Assembly: GCA_025363755.1 (NCBI GenBank)
Contig: JANYLQ010000029.1
Coordinates: 62,001 to 126,000 of the forward strand
Reading direction: 5' to 3'
From: Hyphomicrobiales bacterium
Lineage (GTDB): Bacteria; Pseudomonadota; Alphaproteobacteria; Rhizobiales; Aestuariivirgaceae
Length of the DNA: 64,000 nucleotides
Shown here: positions 42,359 to 51,481 of the stretch, piece by piece
Numbering within the stretch: the stretch's first letter is position 1
Layout: the number at the start of each line of letters is the position of its first letter
Program-made: the position numbers and the translations under genes
The notes under the pieces: generated by a model
The model's database searches: none
What the model was told of the DNA's origin: nothing
The model's input: only the letters and a program-made list of their open reading frames with translations

Positions 42359-43357
42359 TTAATTTCCAAAAAGCGCTCCCTGTATGATAGCTTGACTGGT
42401 CACTGAATCCTGCTTCAAAATTGCATCAGCAAGAAACTTATTCTCTTTTAATTTTTGAACCACGCGTTTCATCGCCTCCACAACCGCAATATTGCCGGAA
42501 CATTCAGCAATAGGGTCAAGGCCAGTAATGTCGGGGAACGTGTCAAAATAAATTGCAGCATCATAACCAATGCGGTCGAGCACATAGAGCAACTCAATGG
42601 TTTGGATAGGATGCACTGTACCCACCATCAAGCCATCATCGCGCTTGCCATACCCATCGTTCAAATGAACGCCGAGCAATCTTGAATGACGTTGTATCAA
42701 TGTTGCCGCGTAAGCTGGCATTTCGTCGGCATAAAGCACATGGGCGAAATCGAGCGTCACGCCCGTGTTTTTCCGATCAACTTCTTTGATGGCCAATAAT
42801 GTTGTGGCCACATCTGGCATCAGACTAAAGGAACGCGGTTCGTTTGGTTTATATTCGATGCTGATGTCAATTGCCGGATTATGCTCTGCAACTTCACGAA
42901 TTGCTTCAGTTGTATAATTCCACAGGCGATCATAGTCAGCTTGGAAGGAATAATCGAAACCATCTTGCCCCATCCAAAGGGTCATCAAGCTGCCGCCACA
43001 TTTGGCCAATGAATCCAAACCCTTTTTGGTCAGATCAATGGCTTCACGGCGCACTTTTTCGTCGGGGTTGGTGAATGCCCCGATCTTAAAACCGGGATTG
43101 CTATAGTAGCGCATCGCAAAGCCGTTTAAGGAAATGTCAAGGCTGTGTAATTTATCGGTAATTTCTGTTTCTGTATGACCCTCAAGATGATCTGGATAAT
43201 TGAGGTCAACAGCTGAAAGGCTTTCTACTCTTGCCGCGCGCTCCAACACGTCGAATGTTGTTACCTTGCCATTCTTGCCCGGCCAATATTGAGCGGCGTT
43301 GACCCTGAAAGAGTTCAACCTTGTGGCATATCGATTTGCATTGGTGTTTGACTTCAA
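42359..43357 (-). CDS. TIM-barrel sugar isomerase/epimerase
   Basis: 332 residues, xylose-isomerase-like (AP endonuclease 2) barrel. Likely metal ligands: Glu in ISIEYKPNEPR, Asp in VTLDFAHVLYADE, His in LGVHLNDGYGKRDDG and Asp in IYFDTFPDITG. It is nearest in form to L-rhamnose isomerase/ketose-epimerase enzymes; substrate unknown. Starts with TTG at 43357, supported by GGAG eight bases upstream. Upstream of the kinase gene, so isomerisation followed by phosphorylation is likely. Confidence 0.85.
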   Translation of the reverse strand: MKSNTNANRYATRLNSFRVNAAQYWPGKNGKVTTFDVLERAARVESLSAVDLNYPDHLEGHTETEITDKLHSLDISLNGFAMRYYSNPGFKIGAFTNPDEKVRREAIDLTKKGLDSLAKCGGSLMTLWMGQDGFDYSFQADYDRLWNYTTEAIREVAEHNPAIDISIEYKPNEPRSFSLMPDVATTLLAIKEVDRKNTGVTLDFAHVLYADEMPAYAATLIQRHSRLLGVHLNDGYGKRDDGLMVGTVHPIQTIELLYVLDRIGYDAAIYFDTFPDITGLDPIAECSGNIAVVEAMKRVVQKLKENKFLADAILKQDSVTSQAIIQGALFGN

Positions 43358-43426
43358 CGTTTATTCTCCTGTTCCTAAACTACACAAATTTAAGACATTT
43401 GATAAAGTATTAAATTTGAAATGCCT

Positions 43427-44446
43427 TCAAGTCACATCAACTGGCTTACTTCGAAAGCGTTTTACGGTTTCTGGCAAAGCCTTGCGGCACACCACCGGCG
43501 GCAATCCCTTCAAGATCAATTCGGCATCGGCCACAGCCTGTCTGCCAATCTCAAACAAAGCTTCGGGCATGCCACCGGTGCGATGAGCTGAGAGTAACAA
43601 TCCCTCTATGCTGCGTAATGGATCTTCTTTTGGCACGGGTTCTATGGGAAAAACGTCTGTGGCAGCTCTGAATTTTCCATGTTTCACAAATTCAATGAAC
43701 GTCGGAAAATCGACAACAGCCGCCCTGCTCATTAACAGAAATATTGCATCGCTTCTGATCAGTGAAAGTTCTGCGCGGCCAAGGAAGCCTTGGTTTTCAG
43801 ATGTAACGCCAGCAAACACGAGGATCACTCTACTTTGCGACAACAACTGGTTCAGTCCAACAGATTTGCAGCCTGCCCTCTTCAACACATAATCTGGCAC
43901 CCAAGGGTCATATACGTTGACCTCACAATGAAACGGCGCAATCAATTTATGAAACGAACGTGCAAGATCGCCATAGCCAATAAGGCCAACAGAAGCCCCG
44001 CGCAGACTAAAGCTTCCAACATTACCGTCCAGCCCGTAAGCTTCACGCCCAAGCCTAAAATCACGATCCGCCTTGGTAATCCCGCGCGCCAGATCAATCG
44101 TCATGCCTAAAGCCGATTCAGCAACAGCGTCAGCAAAAGCGGATGCAGGCGTCAGCACATGAATGCCATTGGCAAAGCAATAGACATAATCAATGGCATC
44201 CGTAAAATTGGTTTCAACATCGATGATTGCTTTTAGATTTTTGGCGCGTTGCAAGCGCTCGCGCGGAAGCCTCGTCTGCCCCATGATAATACTCACCTCG
44301 GGCAAATATCTATCGACCATCTCATCAGGCATGCGGCCCGTCTCATGAATGATGAGCTGCCCCAAACTTTCGAGTTTAGCACGCGTTACAGAATCGCAGA
44401 TCAGATCGAGCGTGCGCGGCAGAGGGTCAATGAGAATGGTTGGCAT
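43427..44446 (-). CDS. D-isomer-specific 2-hydroxyacid dehydrogenase
   Basis: 339 residues. NAD motif GASVGLIGYGDLARSF, the upstream conserved VAESALGMTIDLARGI, the catalytic Arg region FAGVTSENQGFLG, and the C-terminal Glu/His pair in FPIEPVPKEDPLRSIEGLLLSAH (seen as FPIEPVPKEDPLR and LLLSAHRTGG). It oxidises a D-2-hydroxy acid or reduces a 2-keto acid. The ATG at 44446 has AAGGA six bases upstream. Divergent from the SDR gene. Confidence 0.88.
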   Translation of the reverse strand: MPTILIDPLPRTLDLICDSVTRAKLESLGQLIIHETGRMPDEMVDRYLPEVSIIMGQTRLPRERLQRAKNLKAIIDVETNFTDAIDYVYCFANGIHVLTPASAFADAVAESALGMTIDLARGITKADRDFRLGREAYGLDGNVGSFSLRGASVGLIGYGDLARSFHKLIAPFHCEVNVYDPWVPDYVLKRAGCKSVGLNQLLSQSRVILVFAGVTSENQGFLGRAELSLIRSDAIFLLMSRAAVVDFPTFIEFVKHGKFRAATDVFPIEPVPKEDPLRSIEGLLLSAHRTGGMPEALFEIGRQAVADAELILKGLPPVVCRKALPETVKRFRSKPVDVT

Positions 44447-44502
44447 TGTGCGTCCTTTTGGTAAGTGTTGACTTGTATGAAATCTCAAGCGAACGTCAAG
44501 TC

Positions 44503-45261
44503 ATGTCAATGGAACTGTTTTCGCTGCGCGGTAAAAAAGCTTTAGTCACAGGTGCTGGCAGTGGCATAGGGCGCGCCATCGCGGTTGGCCTTGCTCAAGC
44601 CGGTGCTGATGTGGCAGTCGCGGGTCGAACGATTGAAGCGCTTGAAGACTGCGCGCAAACCATACGGCAATTTGGCCGCAAGGCAGCAGCTATCACTATG
44701 GACGTGTCAGACGTTAACAGCTGTCGCAAAGGCGTTGCTGAGGCTGCAGCAAATCTCGGTGGTCTTGACATCCTCATTAACAATGCGGGTGTTGAAGAAG
44801 TCTGTTCCTCGCTTGATGTTGAAGAACCGCTATGGGACCGCATTCTCGACACCAATTTAAAAGGCGCATTCTTCGTCGCGCAAGCGGCGGCACGGTTGAT
44901 GAATGGCGGTGCAATTCTCAATATCTGTTCGCTCACCTCAGAGCGCGGCATTCCCACCGCCGTCCCTTATGGCTCATCCAAATCGGGCCTTGCTGGCATG
45001 ACGCGTTCGCTGGCTGTGGAATGGGCACCCAGCGGCATTCGGGTTAACGCATTAGAACCCGGTTATTTCCGGACATCGCTGACTGAAACCTTCTACCAAA
45101 ACGCCGCATGGCAACAGGCGATGTTGGCCAATATACCAATGCAGCGGTTCGGAGAATTGGCTGACCTTGTGGGTGCAAGTGTTTTCCTTTGCTCTGGGGC
45201 CGCGAATTATATTACGGGTGTTTGTCTGCCTGTTGATGGCGGCACGCTTGCTTCTTTATGA
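44503..45261 (+). CDS. Short-chain dehydrogenase/reductase
   Basis: 252 residues. NAD motif ALVTGAGSGIGRAIAVGLA, INNAGVEE, catalytic PYGSSKSGLAGM (Tyr and Lys), and the C-terminal FLCSGAANYITGVCLPVDGG. Classical SDR of the type that oxidises sugar acids or polyols; substrate unknown. Start ATG at 44503 or 44509. An inverted repeat TGACTTG (44469-44475)/CAAGTCA (44497-44503) lies at the start and could be an operator. First gene of a two-gene operon with the HisD-like gene, 12 bases apart. Confidence 0.88.
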   Translation: MSMELFSLRGKKALVTGAGSGIGRAIAVGLAQAGADVAVAGRTIEALEDCAQTIRQFGRKAAAITMDVSDVNSCRKGVAEAAANLGGLDILINNAGVEEVCSSLDVEEPLWDRILDTNLKGAFFVAQAAARLMNGGAILNICSLTSERGIPTAVPYGSSKSGLAGMTRSLAVEWAPSGIRVNALEPGYFRTSLTETFYQNAAWQQAMLANIPMQRFGELADLVGASVFLCSGAANYITGVCLPVDGGTLASL

Positions 45262-45273
45262 TTTGGAATTTTC

Positions 45274-46608
45274 ATGACCCCTAAAATCAATTTCCACGAA
45301 TTGGCCAAACTTTCTTCCGCCGAACGCGCCAAACTCCATCAGCGTACTGAGACTGATCTGTCAGCTTTTGAATTGAAGGTGCGACCAATCATTGACGCGG
45401 TGCGCGCCGAAGGTGATGAAGCCTTGGCGCGTTTTGCTCGTGAGTTTGATAAAGCTCCCGTGCAAGCTTCAGAGATTGCAGCAACAGAGGCTGATTTTGC
45501 CGCAGCCGAAAAATCGCTCGATCCTAAAGTACGCGAGGCCATGGAATTTGCGGCTTTTTCCATTCGCAAATTCCACCAAGACCAAATGCCCGAAGAAATG
45601 TGGCTGCACGAAATCAGGCCCGGCGCATTTGCCGGGGATCGCTCACGGCCAATTCCATCAGTGGCCTGCTATGTGCCCCGCGGCAAAGGTTCATTTCCAT
45701 CAGTTGCTTTAATGACCGCAATTCCAGCGAATGTCGCAGGCGTGAAAGATGTGACCATCATCACACCGCCTGGCCCCAATGGTAAAATCGATGACGCCAC
45801 ATTGGTGGCAGCCCGCATGGCGGGTGTGAGCAAAGTGTTTAAAGCCGGCGGTGCACAAGGTATCGCTGCCGTAGCGTATGGCACACAGACCATCACCAAA
45901 GTTGCCAAAGTTATCGGCCCCGGAAGTCCGTGGGTAGCGGCGGCCAAGCGCTTGGTTTCGCACGTCTTGGATACAGGTTCGCCTGCTGGCCCCAGCGAAG
46001 TCATTATATTTGCTGATGATAGCATTAACGGTGCCCTTGCCGGGCTTGATCTCTTGATCGAATCTGAACACGGCCCTGATAGCTCTGCATATCTCGTAAC
46101 TTGGAGCAGGCGCGTGGCCGAACAGGCATTGGCGGCCATTCCAGATTATTGGAAGCAGATGAGCGCGCAGCGCGTTTCGTTTTCATCAACTGTTTTGGGT
46201 GGCCCCATTGGTGGCATCGTTTTGGCGCGTGATGAAGAAGATGCAATTGCGTTTTGCAATGAATATGCGGCCGAACATTTGGAAGTTTTATCCAAGGAAC
46301 CCTTTGCCTATCTCGGTCGCCTTGAACACGCTGGTGAAATTTTGTTGGGCGAATACACTCCCACCACGCTCGGCAATTACGTGATTGGCCCCAATCACGT
46401 ACTGCCCACCAGCGGCTGGGCGCGCACGGCTTCGGCGGTTTCGGTGTTTGATTTCTTGAAGCGCAATTCCATCGCCTATGTCACCAGCAAAGGCTACCCC
46501 GACCTCGCCAAACATGCTCATGCACTTGCAACCTATGAAGGCTTTGACGGCCACGCCAATGCGGTTTCCGAACTTCGGAATAAGATTTTGAAGCTTCCCG
46601 CCAACTGA
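45274..46608 (+). CDS. Histidinol dehydrogenase-like enzyme of a catabolic subgroup
   Basis: 444 residues, HisD fold. Family elements: VACYVPRGKGSFPS, KAGGAQGIAAVAYGT, KVIGPGSPWVAAAKR, TGSPAGPSEVI, the zinc/catalytic ESEHGPDSSAYLVT, YAAEHLE with the Glu-His pair, and FDGHANAV. It carries YVPRG and an altered PGSPW where biosynthetic HisD has PGN. Related proteins such as HpsN oxidise a diol to a carboxylate. Lack of other his genes and the SDR/Zn-ADH neighbours point to catabolism, not histidine synthesis. Substrate unknown. Confidence 0.88.
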   Translation: MTPKINFHELAKLSSAERAKLHQRTETDLSAFELKVRPIIDAVRAEGDEALARFAREFDKAPVQASEIAATEADFAAAEKSLDPKVREAMEFAAFSIRKFHQDQMPEEMWLHEIRPGAFAGDRSRPIPSVACYVPRGKGSFPSVALMTAIPANVAGVKDVTIITPPGPNGKIDDATLVAARMAGVSKVFKAGGAQGIAAVAYGTQTITKVAKVIGPGSPWVAAAKRLVSHVLDTGSPAGPSEVIIFADDSINGALAGLDLLIESEHGPDSSAYLVTWSRRVAEQALAAIPDYWKQMSAQRVSFSSTVLGGPIGGIVLARDEEDAIAFCNEYAAEHLEVLSKEPFAYLGRLEHAGEILLGEYTPTTLGNYVIGPNHVLPTSGWARTASAVSVFDFLKRNSIAYVTSKGYPDLAKHAHALATYEGFDGHANAVSELRNKILKLPAN

Positions 46609-46611
46609 TTT

Positions 46612-47619
46612 TTAGATACGGATCAGCGTTTTAAGACCAGAGACTTGGTTGGCCGCAATCCTCGCATAGGCGGCGGGAACGTCGTCCAACGTAATTTCGC
46701 GATCGATCAGTTGGTCGATCATATTGGCGCAGGCTGGCAAAAGGGAAATGGCTGCTGGCATTTCATTCTGGAACGCATGACAGCCGATCAAGGCCAATTC
46801 GCGCTCAACGAGTAAGTTTGGATCAAACTCCAGTTTCCCATGGGAAATGCCGACAAGCGCAATATTTGCGCCGCTCGGCACGCAATTCAATAGTGCCTGC
46901 AGTGCTTGGATACTTCCCGTAGCGTCGATGGCAGCGGTGAGCTTACGACCTTGTAAAATTCCTTTGATGTGTTCGGCGTCTAAAGTCGCAACTTGCGCGT
47001 TGGTCACTTGCGCCACGCTTTCAGCCCTCGCGGCGTTTCGATCAACCACAAGAATTGGGCCAACATGTTGGTGGGCAAGGATTACCGCTGCCAAGCCGCC
47101 GATTGGGCCGCAACCAACAATCAATACAGGTTCGTGAGGCATCAACCGCAAGCGGTTGATGACGTGAAGCGCCACGGCAAAGGGCTCGGCCATCGTAGCT
47201 ATTTGGGGCGCAAGACCTGACGGAATTTTATGAAGCAGTTTGGCAGGCAAATTTACAAGTTCTGCAAAGCAGCCATCACAAGCTTCGCCGATAAAACCAA
47301 GGGTTTGACAAAGATGGTTTTGGCCTAATTGGCAGGCGCCACAGTGACCACACCAAAAACGGGAGTCAGCGACAATCATATCGCCAACTTCGATATTCTC
47401 GACACCTGCTCCAAGTGCCGTCACCACTCCGGTAAACTCATGGCCCGCTACCGATGGCGAGCGCGTAATCCATTGTCCCGTTTTGAAATTGTGAATATCC
47501 GAGCCGCATATCCCAGCCATGATGACTTTGAGGCTCGCCCAACCCGGCTCTGGAGGTGCCGGAGGTGAAACCTCTTCAACCCTCAAAACACCTTTTTCAT
47601 ATAGACGGACAGCTCTCAT
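46612..47619 (-). CDS. Zinc-dependent alcohol dehydrogenase (MDR)
   Basis: 335 residues. Catalytic zinc site GICGSDIHNF and GHEFTGVV; structural zinc cysteines in FWCGHCGACQLGQNHLC; NAD motif VLIVGCGPIGGLAAV. Resembles sorbitol/threonine-type dehydrogenases and HpsP; substrate unknown. The ATG at 47619 has AAAGG six bases upstream. It converges on the HisD-like gene and is divergent from the ABC importer, with a palindromic operator candidate between. Confidence 0.9.
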   Translation of the reverse strand: MRAVRLYEKGVLRVEEVSPPAPPEPGWASLKVIMAGICGSDIHNFKTGQWITRSPSVAGHEFTGVVTALGAGVENIEVGDMIVADSRFWCGHCGACQLGQNHLCQTLGFIGEACDGCFAELVNLPAKLLHKIPSGLAPQIATMAEPFAVALHVINRLRLMPHEPVLIVGCGPIGGLAAVILAHQHVGPILVVDRNAARAESVAQVTNAQVATLDAEHIKGILQGRKLTAAIDATGSIQALQALLNCVPSGANIALVGISHGKLEFDPNLLVERELALIGCHAFQNEMPAAISLLPACANMIDQLIDREITLDDVPAAYARIAANQVSGLKTLIRI

Positions 47620-47654
47620 CAACGACCTTTCACTTCGGTTGGTTTTATAGCCGC

Positions 47655-47672
47655 TTTTGCAAAAATGCAAAA
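47655..47672. promoter_or_regulatory. Operator-like palindrome in the ADH/ABC divergent promoter
   Basis: TTTTGCAAAAATGCAAAA is TTTTGCA-N4-TGCAAAA, a perfect 7-bp inverted repeat in the 115-base gap between the alcohol dehydrogenase and binding-protein genes. It suits a dimeric regulator; no regulator gene is present in this cluster. Confidence 0.5.
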
Positions 47673-47734
47673 ATGTTGACGCGCTTGGCAAATTCATATC
47701 AAGTCTAAGTTTAAAATTAACGAGAGGGACAAAC

Positions 47735-48745
47735 ATGAACTGGAATCCAAACCGCCGCGATTTTCTGAAAGCAAGCCTAGCAACAGCAGCTCTTGGCAGC
47801 ATTGCACCCGTGGCGTTGGCCGATGAACTCCCGGCAAAACCCGAAGCTGGCGCTTTGAAGATGGGCCTCAACCCTTGGCTTGGTTATGGCCAGTGGCACA
47901 TTGCAGCCAAGAAAGAATTGTTCAAAGCAGCGGGGCTTGAAGGCGTTGAGTTGGTGAACTTCACCACTGACTCTGATCTAAATGCTGCTTTAGCTTCTGG
48001 CCAATTGCAATGCGGCAACATAGCAACCCACACCGCCATGAATTTTATCGCTGCCGGCTTACCCATTAAGATTGTGTTGTTGATGGATGTTTCTAAAACA
48101 GCCGATGCGATGATTTCAGACGGATCAGTGACCGACATTAAGGGCCTGAAAGGCAAGCAAGTTGCGTTGGAAGAAGGCACGACGAGTGATATTCTCTTGA
48201 ATTACGCGCTCTCACAAAACGGCATGACAATCGCCGATGTGCAAAAGGTGCCTATGCCTGCGGCTGATGCGGGTGCAGCGCTGATTGGCGGCAAGGTTCC
48301 AGTTGCGGTTACTTACGAGCCCTATCTCACACTCGCCATGCAGCAGAACAAGAATGTGAAAATGATCTATAGTGCCGGTGAAAACCCTGGCCTTATCTCC
48401 GACGTTTTGGTGGTGACTGAAGAATTCTTGAAATCAAAACCTGGCCAAGTGCTGGCATTGGTCAAAGCATGGGATGCGGCTGTGGCTGATTACCGTAAAG
48501 ATACACCCGGTGGTCGCGCTATTATTTCAGAAGCAGTTGGTGCCAAACCTGATGAATTGACCACAGCTTTTGACGGTGTAGTTTACTATTCAGCAGCCGA
48601 AAACAAAACTGAATTTGCTGGAAATTTCACCAAGAAAGTTATTCCAGAAGTTCACAAGGCAGCACGCGCCGCTGGCATTTTGCAAAAGGATGTGGATCTT
48701 TCAACTGCAATTGACGCTCGCTTTGTAGATGCCGCAGCAAAATAA
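47735..48745 (+). CDS. NitT/TauT-type ABC importer substrate-binding protein
   Basis: 336-residue precursor. The N-terminus NRRDFLKASLATAALG is a twin-arginine (Tat) signal. Mature part has MGLNPWLGYGQWHIAAKKEL, typical of NMT1/SsuA/TauA binding proteins, and SDILLNYALSQNG. Members bind nitrate, sulfonates, taurine, thiamine precursors or aromatic acids; the ligand here is unknown. The ATG at 47735 follows GAGAGG. First gene of a three-gene importer operon; its stop overlaps the permease start. Confidence 0.88.
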   Translation: MNWNPNRRDFLKASLATAALGSIAPVALADELPAKPEAGALKMGLNPWLGYGQWHIAAKKELFKAAGLEGVELVNFTTDSDLNAALASGQLQCGNIATHTAMNFIAAGLPIKIVLLMDVSKTADAMISDGSVTDIKGLKGKQVALEEGTTSDILLNYALSQNGMTIADVQKVPMPAADAGAALIGGKVPVAVTYEPYLTLAMQQNKNVKMIYSAGENPGLISDVLVVTEEFLKSKPGQVLALVKAWDAAVADYRKDTPGGRAIISEAVGAKPDELTTAFDGVVYYSAAENKTEFAGNFTKKVIPEVHKAARAAGILQKDVDLSTAIDARFVDAAAK

Positions 48746-49544
48746 GCGAATCGGCACCAATCGCCGCTTTGCACTTGGTGGAAAAATCAGCACCGCAGAA
48801 TATCTCGGCATTTCAGCCAGTGTTTTTGCGGTGCTGGCTATTATTTGGTTTTTGACCACGTATTTTGGACTGGTGCGTCCGCTGTTTCTGCCCTCACCAG
48901 CAAAGGTCATAAGCAGGCTTGCGGAGCTGTGGGCAAGTGGCCAACTCTTTGCTGATTTGGGCATCAGCATTTACCGCATCACATTTGGATTTTTGGTTTC
49001 AACAGTGATCGCCTTGCCGATTGGAATTTTGATCGGCAGCTACCGAGGTTGGGAAGCGGCGATTGAACCCTTCGTCGATTTTATCCGCTATATGCCGGTC
49101 GTCGCTTTCGTGCCGCTCACGATACTATGGTCAGGCACAGGCGATGCGCAAAAACTCTTGATCATCTTCATCGGCACATTTTTTCAACAAGTGTTGTTGG
49201 TGATGGATAATGTGAAATCTGTTCCAAAAGATTTTCTAAATCTCGGTCGCACTTTGCAAATGCCGGAATTGCGCATTCTGCAACGCATTGTGCTGCCCTC
49301 TGCCCTGCCCGCGATTTGGGATTCGATGCGCATCAGTTTGGGTTGGGCATGGACGTGGCTCGTGGTTGCAGAACTCGTGGCCGCCACGTCAGGGCTTGGC
49401 TACCGCATTACGACCGCGCAGCGTTTTTTCCAAACCGATCTTATTTTTGGCTATCTCCTTATTCTTGGCATGCTCGGCCTCACAACTGATCAAGCTATGA
49501 AATACGCAGGTCGCAAATTGTTCAGGTATCTCAATGTCCGATAA
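48729..49544 (+). CDS. NitT/TauT-type ABC importer permease
   Basis: 271 residues, six predicted helices (for example VFAVLAIIWFLTTYFG and ISIYRITFGFLVSTVIALPI). LPSPAKVISRL near the N-terminus and SLGWAWTWLVVAELVAAT near the C-terminus are typical of the SsuC/TauC group. Overlaps the binding-protein gene by 17 bases and the ATPase gene by 11, so it is tightly coupled to both. Confidence 0.9.
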   Translation: MPQQNKRIGTNRRFALGGKISTAEYLGISASVFAVLAIIWFLTTYFGLVRPLFLPSPAKVISRLAELWASGQLFADLGISIYRITFGFLVSTVIALPIGILIGSYRGWEAAIEPFVDFIRYMPVVAFVPLTILWSGTGDAQKLLIIFIGTFFQQVLLVMDNVKSVPKDFLNLGRTLQMPELRILQRIVLPSALPAIWDSMRISLGWAWTWLVVAELVAATSGLGYRITTAQRFFQTDLIFGYLLILGMLGLTTDQAMKYAGRKLFRYLNVR

Positions 49545-50328
49545 GCTGGTGATATCGGGGTTAAGCAAGACGTTCAGCAGCGAACGCGGAACGACAGTTG
49601 CATTGAACGATTTCAATCTCACTGTGGGCCACAATGAATTTGTTGCCTTGGTCGGCACATCAGGTTGCGGCAAATCAACATTGCTTTCAATTGCTGCGGG
49701 CCTCGAAAGCCATGATGAAGGCCGCATCACCATTGATGGTGAAGATATTATTTCACCCGGCCTTGATCGCGGTGTGGTGTTTCAAAGTTACACACTTTTG
49801 CCATGGCTCAACACGTTGCAGAATGTTGAATTCGCTTTGCTAGCGGCAGGAAAATCCAAAGCAGAAGCGCGCGACATTGCACAATCGCATCTCGAACTCG
49901 TGGGTTTGCAAGGTTTCGAGAATGCGTTTCCATCCGAACTTTCAGGCGGCATGAAGCAACGTGTGGCCATCGCACGCGCGCTTAGCTATCGCCCCAAGAT
50001 GTTATTGATGGATGAACCCTTTGGTGCATTGGACGCTTTAACCCGCCACCACATGCAGGAATTGCTGACTGGCATCTGGGAAAAGCACCGACTTACAGTT
50101 TTGTTCATTACCCATGATGTTGAAGAAGCAGTCTACCTTTCCGACCGTGTGGCCGTGATGACCAACAGGCCCGGACGGATCAAAACAATCGTTCCCATAA
50201 CGCTTTCAAGACCAAGGCACTACGACATGGTTTCAACACCAGAGTTTCAGCATTTGCAACGAAAGGTGTTGGATGCCATTCGCAGTGAATCCCTCGCCGC
50301 CGCCTCGCTGCAGTCCGCGCTGGCGTGA
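49534..50328 (+). CDS. NitT/TauT-type ABC importer ATPase
   Basis: 264 residues. Walker A VALVGTSGCGKSTLLSIAAGL, Q-loop VFQSYTLLPWLNTLQNVEFA, signature LSGGMKQRVAIARAL, Walker B MLLMDEPFGALDALTR, H-loop ITHDVEEAVYLSDR. SsuB/TauB family. Last gene of the importer operon; the 193 bases to the convergent dppF hold no strong terminator that could be recognised. Confidence 0.9.
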   Translation: MSDKLVISGLSKTFSSERGTTVALNDFNLTVGHNEFVALVGTSGCGKSTLLSIAAGLESHDEGRITIDGEDIISPGLDRGVVFQSYTLLPWLNTLQNVEFALLAAGKSKAEARDIAQSHLELVGLQGFENAFPSELSGGMKQRVAIARALSYRPKMLLMDEPFGALDALTRHHMQELLTGIWEKHRLTVLFITHDVEEAVYLSDRVAVMTNRPGRIKTIVPITLSRPRHYDMVSTPEFQHLQRKVLDAIRSESLAAASLQSALA

Positions 50329-50521
50329 GTTTTGTCGATTTTACGATGAAGTTCAGGGTCGTCACCCTGCCCTCCAATTAAGACACACCCTTCCCGTTGG
50401 CTCCGGAAGCCTCCGGTGGGGTGGTGATGATTTCGGCCCCATCATATGGGCACTGATTTACGATGTAAAACAGCTCGTGGAAACACTATAGGATTTTTAT
50501 CACTGCTTGTCAATAGGTTTT

Positions 50522-51481
50522 TTATTCGGCAAAATGACAAGCTACATCAACACCTTTGAGCCTTCTGAGCTGCGGTGTTGCCGTTGCACAATAATCCTGT
50601 GCGATGGGGCAGCGCGTTCTAAAGCTACACCCTGATGGCGGATTCAGTGGCGATGGCAGTTCACCCTGCAACACAATGCGGTTGCGCTTGGCCATGGGAT
50701 CGGCCTGCGGCGTGGCCGAAAGCAAGGCCTTTGTGTATGGGTGTTTTGGATCAGAGAATAGATCCTTGGCTGCCCCCTGCTCGACCACATGGCCCAGATA
50801 CATGACCATCGCCGTATCAGCGATATGCTTCACTACCGCCAAATCATGCGAGATGAACAAATAGGCGAGGTTGAATTTTTCTTGCAAGCTTGCAAGAAGG
50901 TTCAGAACTTGCGCCTGAATGGAAACATCAAGGGCCGAAACGGGTTCATCGAGCACTAATATTTCTGGGTTCAACATCAAAGCCCGCGCAATGGCGATGC
51001 GTTGGCGTTGGCCGCCTGAAAACATATGCGGATAGCGATCGTAATGTTCGGGCCGTAAACCCACTGCTACCATCATCTCGCGGGCTTTCTCGGTGCGTTC
51101 ACTTTGGCTTGCTTTGGTGTTGACCAGTAATGGTTCTTCTAACGCATGGCCAATTTTTTGGCGCGGGTTGAGTGATCCATAAGGGTTTTGAAAAACGATC
51201 TGCACGCGCGCGCGCATGGATTTCAAAGTTTCGGTTGAAGCACCCGCAATTTCGGTTCCACCAATTTTGAACGAACCTGCAGTTGGCGGTTCGATCATCG
51301 TGATCACACGCGCCAATGTGGATTTACCGCAACCGGATTCACCGACCACAGCCAAAGTTTTGCCGCGTTCCAAAACAAAACTAGCACCATCGAGTGCTTT
51401 GAGTGTGCGCACCGGACTGAACATGCCGCCACCGACTTCATAGTGACGTGTCAAATCAGTTGCTTCGAGAACGATGCTCAT
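50522..51481 (-). CDS. dppF: Dipeptide ABC importer ATPase DppF
   Basis: 319 residues. Walker A VVGESGCGKSTLARVITM, QNPYGSLNPRQKIG, signature FSGGQRQRIAIARAL, Walker B ILVLDEPVSALDVS, and the C-terminal oligopeptide-transporter motif GCSFRTRCPIAQDYC whose cysteines may bind an iron-sulphur cluster. ATG at 51481 overlaps the dppD stop as ATGA. Last gene of the dpp operon. Confidence 0.92.
   Translation of the reverse strand: MSIVLEATDLTRHYEVGGGMFSPVRTLKALDGASFVLERGKTLAVVGESGCGKSTLARVITMIEPPTAGSFKIGGTEIAGASTETLKSMRARVQIVFQNPYGSLNPRQKIGHALEEPLLVNTKASQSERTEKAREMMVAVGLRPEHYDRYPHMFSGGQRQRIAIARALMLNPEILVLDEPVSALDVSIQAQVLNLLASLQEKFNLAYLFISHDLAVVKHIADTAMVMYLGHVVEQGAAKDLFSDPKHPYTKALLSATPQADPMAKRNRIVLQGELPSPLNPPSGCSFRTRCPIAQDYCATATPQLRRLKGVDVACHFAE

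Noticed and set aside
45274-46608. Biosynthetic histidinol dehydrogenase (hisD)
   Set aside because: No other histidine genes are near, and the motif variants and neighbours fit a catabolic homologue better.
50329-50521. Terminator between the convergent NitT/TauT ATPase and dppF genes
   Set aside because: Only weak, short G/C pairings were seen around 50399-50420, without a T run in either direction.
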